64,000 nt of DNA, taken from the NCBI RefSeq assembly GCF_027172205.1, contig NC_070604.1:71131023-71195022 (forward strand), given 5' to 3'. This document shows positions 62,437 through 64,000 of this stretch, one piece after another (the stretch's first letter is position 1; each line of letters begins with the position of its first letter). The notes beneath the pieces are model-generated. The model was given only the letters and a program-made list of their open reading frames with translations, did not search any database and was not told the DNA's origin. This stretch comes from Podarcis raffonei. Lineage: Eukaryota; Chordata; Lepidosauria; Squamata; Lacertidae. The translations under genes were made by a program, and so were the position numbers.

Positions 62437-64000
62437 GTAAGGACAAGAAGGTGAGCTTGTCCTAGAGAGGTGGATGCAGTACAAGGAGTGTATTGTGCAG
62501 TACAAAATAATCTGCCCCCTGAAGCTACCTGCAGATGCCAAGGTTTAATTTTAAAAGCTTGCAATAGAACAAGCAGAAATCTAAAACTAATTTTGGTGCT
62601 TTTGCTATGCTTTTAAAACAAGTTAGCATAGTACAAAACCTAGTAGGGGCTGAGTATTGTAGTGGTTAGTGTATTGGATTAGGACCTGGTAAACCAAGGT
62701 TCAAATCCCAATTCAGCCATGAATCTCGCTGTGTGACCTTAGGGCAGTCACAGTCTCTCAACCTAGCCTACCTCACAGGGTTGTTGTGAAGATAAAATGG
62801 GGAGTGGAAGGACCATGAATGTCTTCTTGGAAGTAAAGTAGGGTATAAAAGTAATAATATAATAAAAGCAAGACTGTCACCAAAAATGACATTCCCATGT
62901 CAAGTTAGTTACTCAGTTGGGCTCTAAGGTGCTACTGGAAGGAATTTTTTTATTTATTTTATTTTATTTCCATGTCAAGTTATCTACTTGCTGCCTGTAA
63001 TGTCTTGTACAACTTATCCCATGTCTTATTGTCATTACTTGGTATGTTTCCCTGCCACTCTCAGTAGGCGATTATGCGGTAGAATCACTTGATTCTGTTA
63101 GGTCATATAAGGCAAGTTGCACTAGATGTTATGGAGGAAGAAGAGGGACCTTAGTGCAGGGCTGCCATTTTTGGTGGTAGCCCCCATATTTTTCTTAGCA
63201 TGTAGTTGCACCCTTCAGACCAGTCAGCTTGTGCTCCATTTGGGTGTATGTTCATCAAAGTCCCACCGTACAAGCAAGCCAAGTACTGTCATGGAGGCTG
63301 TGATATTTATTGAGATGCTAGTGAAGCAGCAGTCAGTTTTTTGATAGGTAGCAAAGGATCTCTTGCAGCATCTCAGAAGTTCTGTGACGGAAGGCCCAGA
63401 TCATGAGCAGTCACTGACAATTCAAAACTTGTGTGCAACACTGCAAAGATTATGGGAGGCATCTATTGGATCACACATCAGTGGTTTGGGACAGCAAAAT
63501 GTCCTGGTTACATTCTCATTGCTTTCTATGATTTTTTTTAAGGGGGTCTCAGAGTGAGAGTTTTGTTCAGTGGGACAGGCAAGCCTGTTATATGGGCTCA
63601 CTTTAGCTACAGTGGTGTAGTCAATCCTGTATCTAATTAGCAGGCCTGCCCAACCGGTTGATCGCGATCTACCAGTCAATCATGGGTTGTCCCTGGTCGA
63701 TCCTTGTTGATCACGTGATCTCCAGCGATTGACCAAAAAAACCCCAACTCAACAACTCTGATCTCTCTCCCTAAATCCTGGGGAAGACCAGCATGGAATT
63801 ATGCCAGCTTTCCTTTGATCCTAGTAGGCTTGTGATAAAATTACAGCCATGCCCATCCAAAGCTCTGCCTCCCTCAATATTGCAGTACAGCCAGATACCA
63901 CTATGTGGCACTGTGGTATGGCTTCTAGGGGTGATCACATGGGGAACTGCCGTGCTCACAGTGTGGTGGAGCAGGGATTCCCACCCCCACCTGTGCTGCC
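62437..64000 (+). other. SYTL3: SYTL3 intron 4, to the window end
   Basis: Contains a MIR-like SINE (62645-62865) and, near the end, a CpG-bearing repeat (63645-63730, GTTGATCGCGATCTACCAGT) of a hAT-like squamate family. No coding sequence recognised. Confidence 0.75.
62645..62865 (+). mobile_element. MIR-like (CORE) SINE
   Basis: tRNA-like head (TAGTGGTTAGTGTATTGGAT) with B box GGTTCAAATCCC, then GCTGTGTGACCTTAGGGCAG and CCTCACAGGGTTGTTGTGAA and a GGTATAAA tail. Better preserved than 17785-17998. Confidence 0.8.

Noticed and set aside
1-64000. prokaryotic-style systems (CRISPR, operons, phage)
   Set aside because: The window is intron-rich vertebrate DNA. The short tandem duplications found have only two units each.

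Overview
The window is vertebrate nuclear DNA, almost certainly from a squamate reptile and most likely a lizard. It carries four intron-rich genes, CpG-island promoters and a dense load of interspersed repeats. The repeats include two full-length Sauria-type tRNA SINEs with 12-bp target duplications, CR1/L2-type LINE 3' ends, TA-flanked pogo/Tigger-like MITEs and a hAT-type MITE. There are no bacterial operons, CRISPR arrays or large autonomous elements. I cannot fix the species; lizard is an inference from the repeats and protein divergence.

Layout. (1) 1-11.8 kb: 3' end of TULP4 (+ strand). It has the very large penultimate coding exon (1045-3701), the last coding exon that completes the Tubby domain (5841-5957), and a probable ~5.8 kb 3' UTR ending near AATAAA signals at 11775-11784. 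(2) 13.0-37.2 kb: the whole TMEM181 gene (+), 17 coding exons encoding 518 aa. It has two CpG-island promoters, each followed by an ATG-bearing first exon that joins exon 2 in the same phase, and one intron with AT-AC ends and U12-type splice signals. A probable 3' UTR and repeat-rich spacer follow, to about 45.5 kb. (3) 45.5-51.2 kb: the complete DYNLT1 gene (- strand), five coding exons and 113 aa, convergent with TMEM181, with a CpG-island promoter at 50.8-51.6 kb. (4) 54.7-64 kb: the 5' part of SYTL3 (+). The first four coding exons encode the Rab27-binding Slp homology domain with its zinc finger; the C2 domains lie beyond the window.

The order TULP4-TMEM181-DYNLT1-SYTL3 is the one I know from human 6q25.3, so this is a conserved syntenic block. 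The genes are functionally separate: a Tubby/SOCS-family substrate adaptor, a GOLD-type multi-pass membrane protein, a dynein light chain and a Rab27 effector.

Most notable observations: the AT-AC intron of TMEM181; its second, phase-matched first exon; a solo LTR with a perfect 5-bp duplication in TMEM181 intron 11; one TA-flanked MITE nested inside another in intron 13, which is about 70% repeat; and a ~0.84 kb Tigger-like transposon remnant in the spacer after TMEM181. I found no convincing new multi-gene system.
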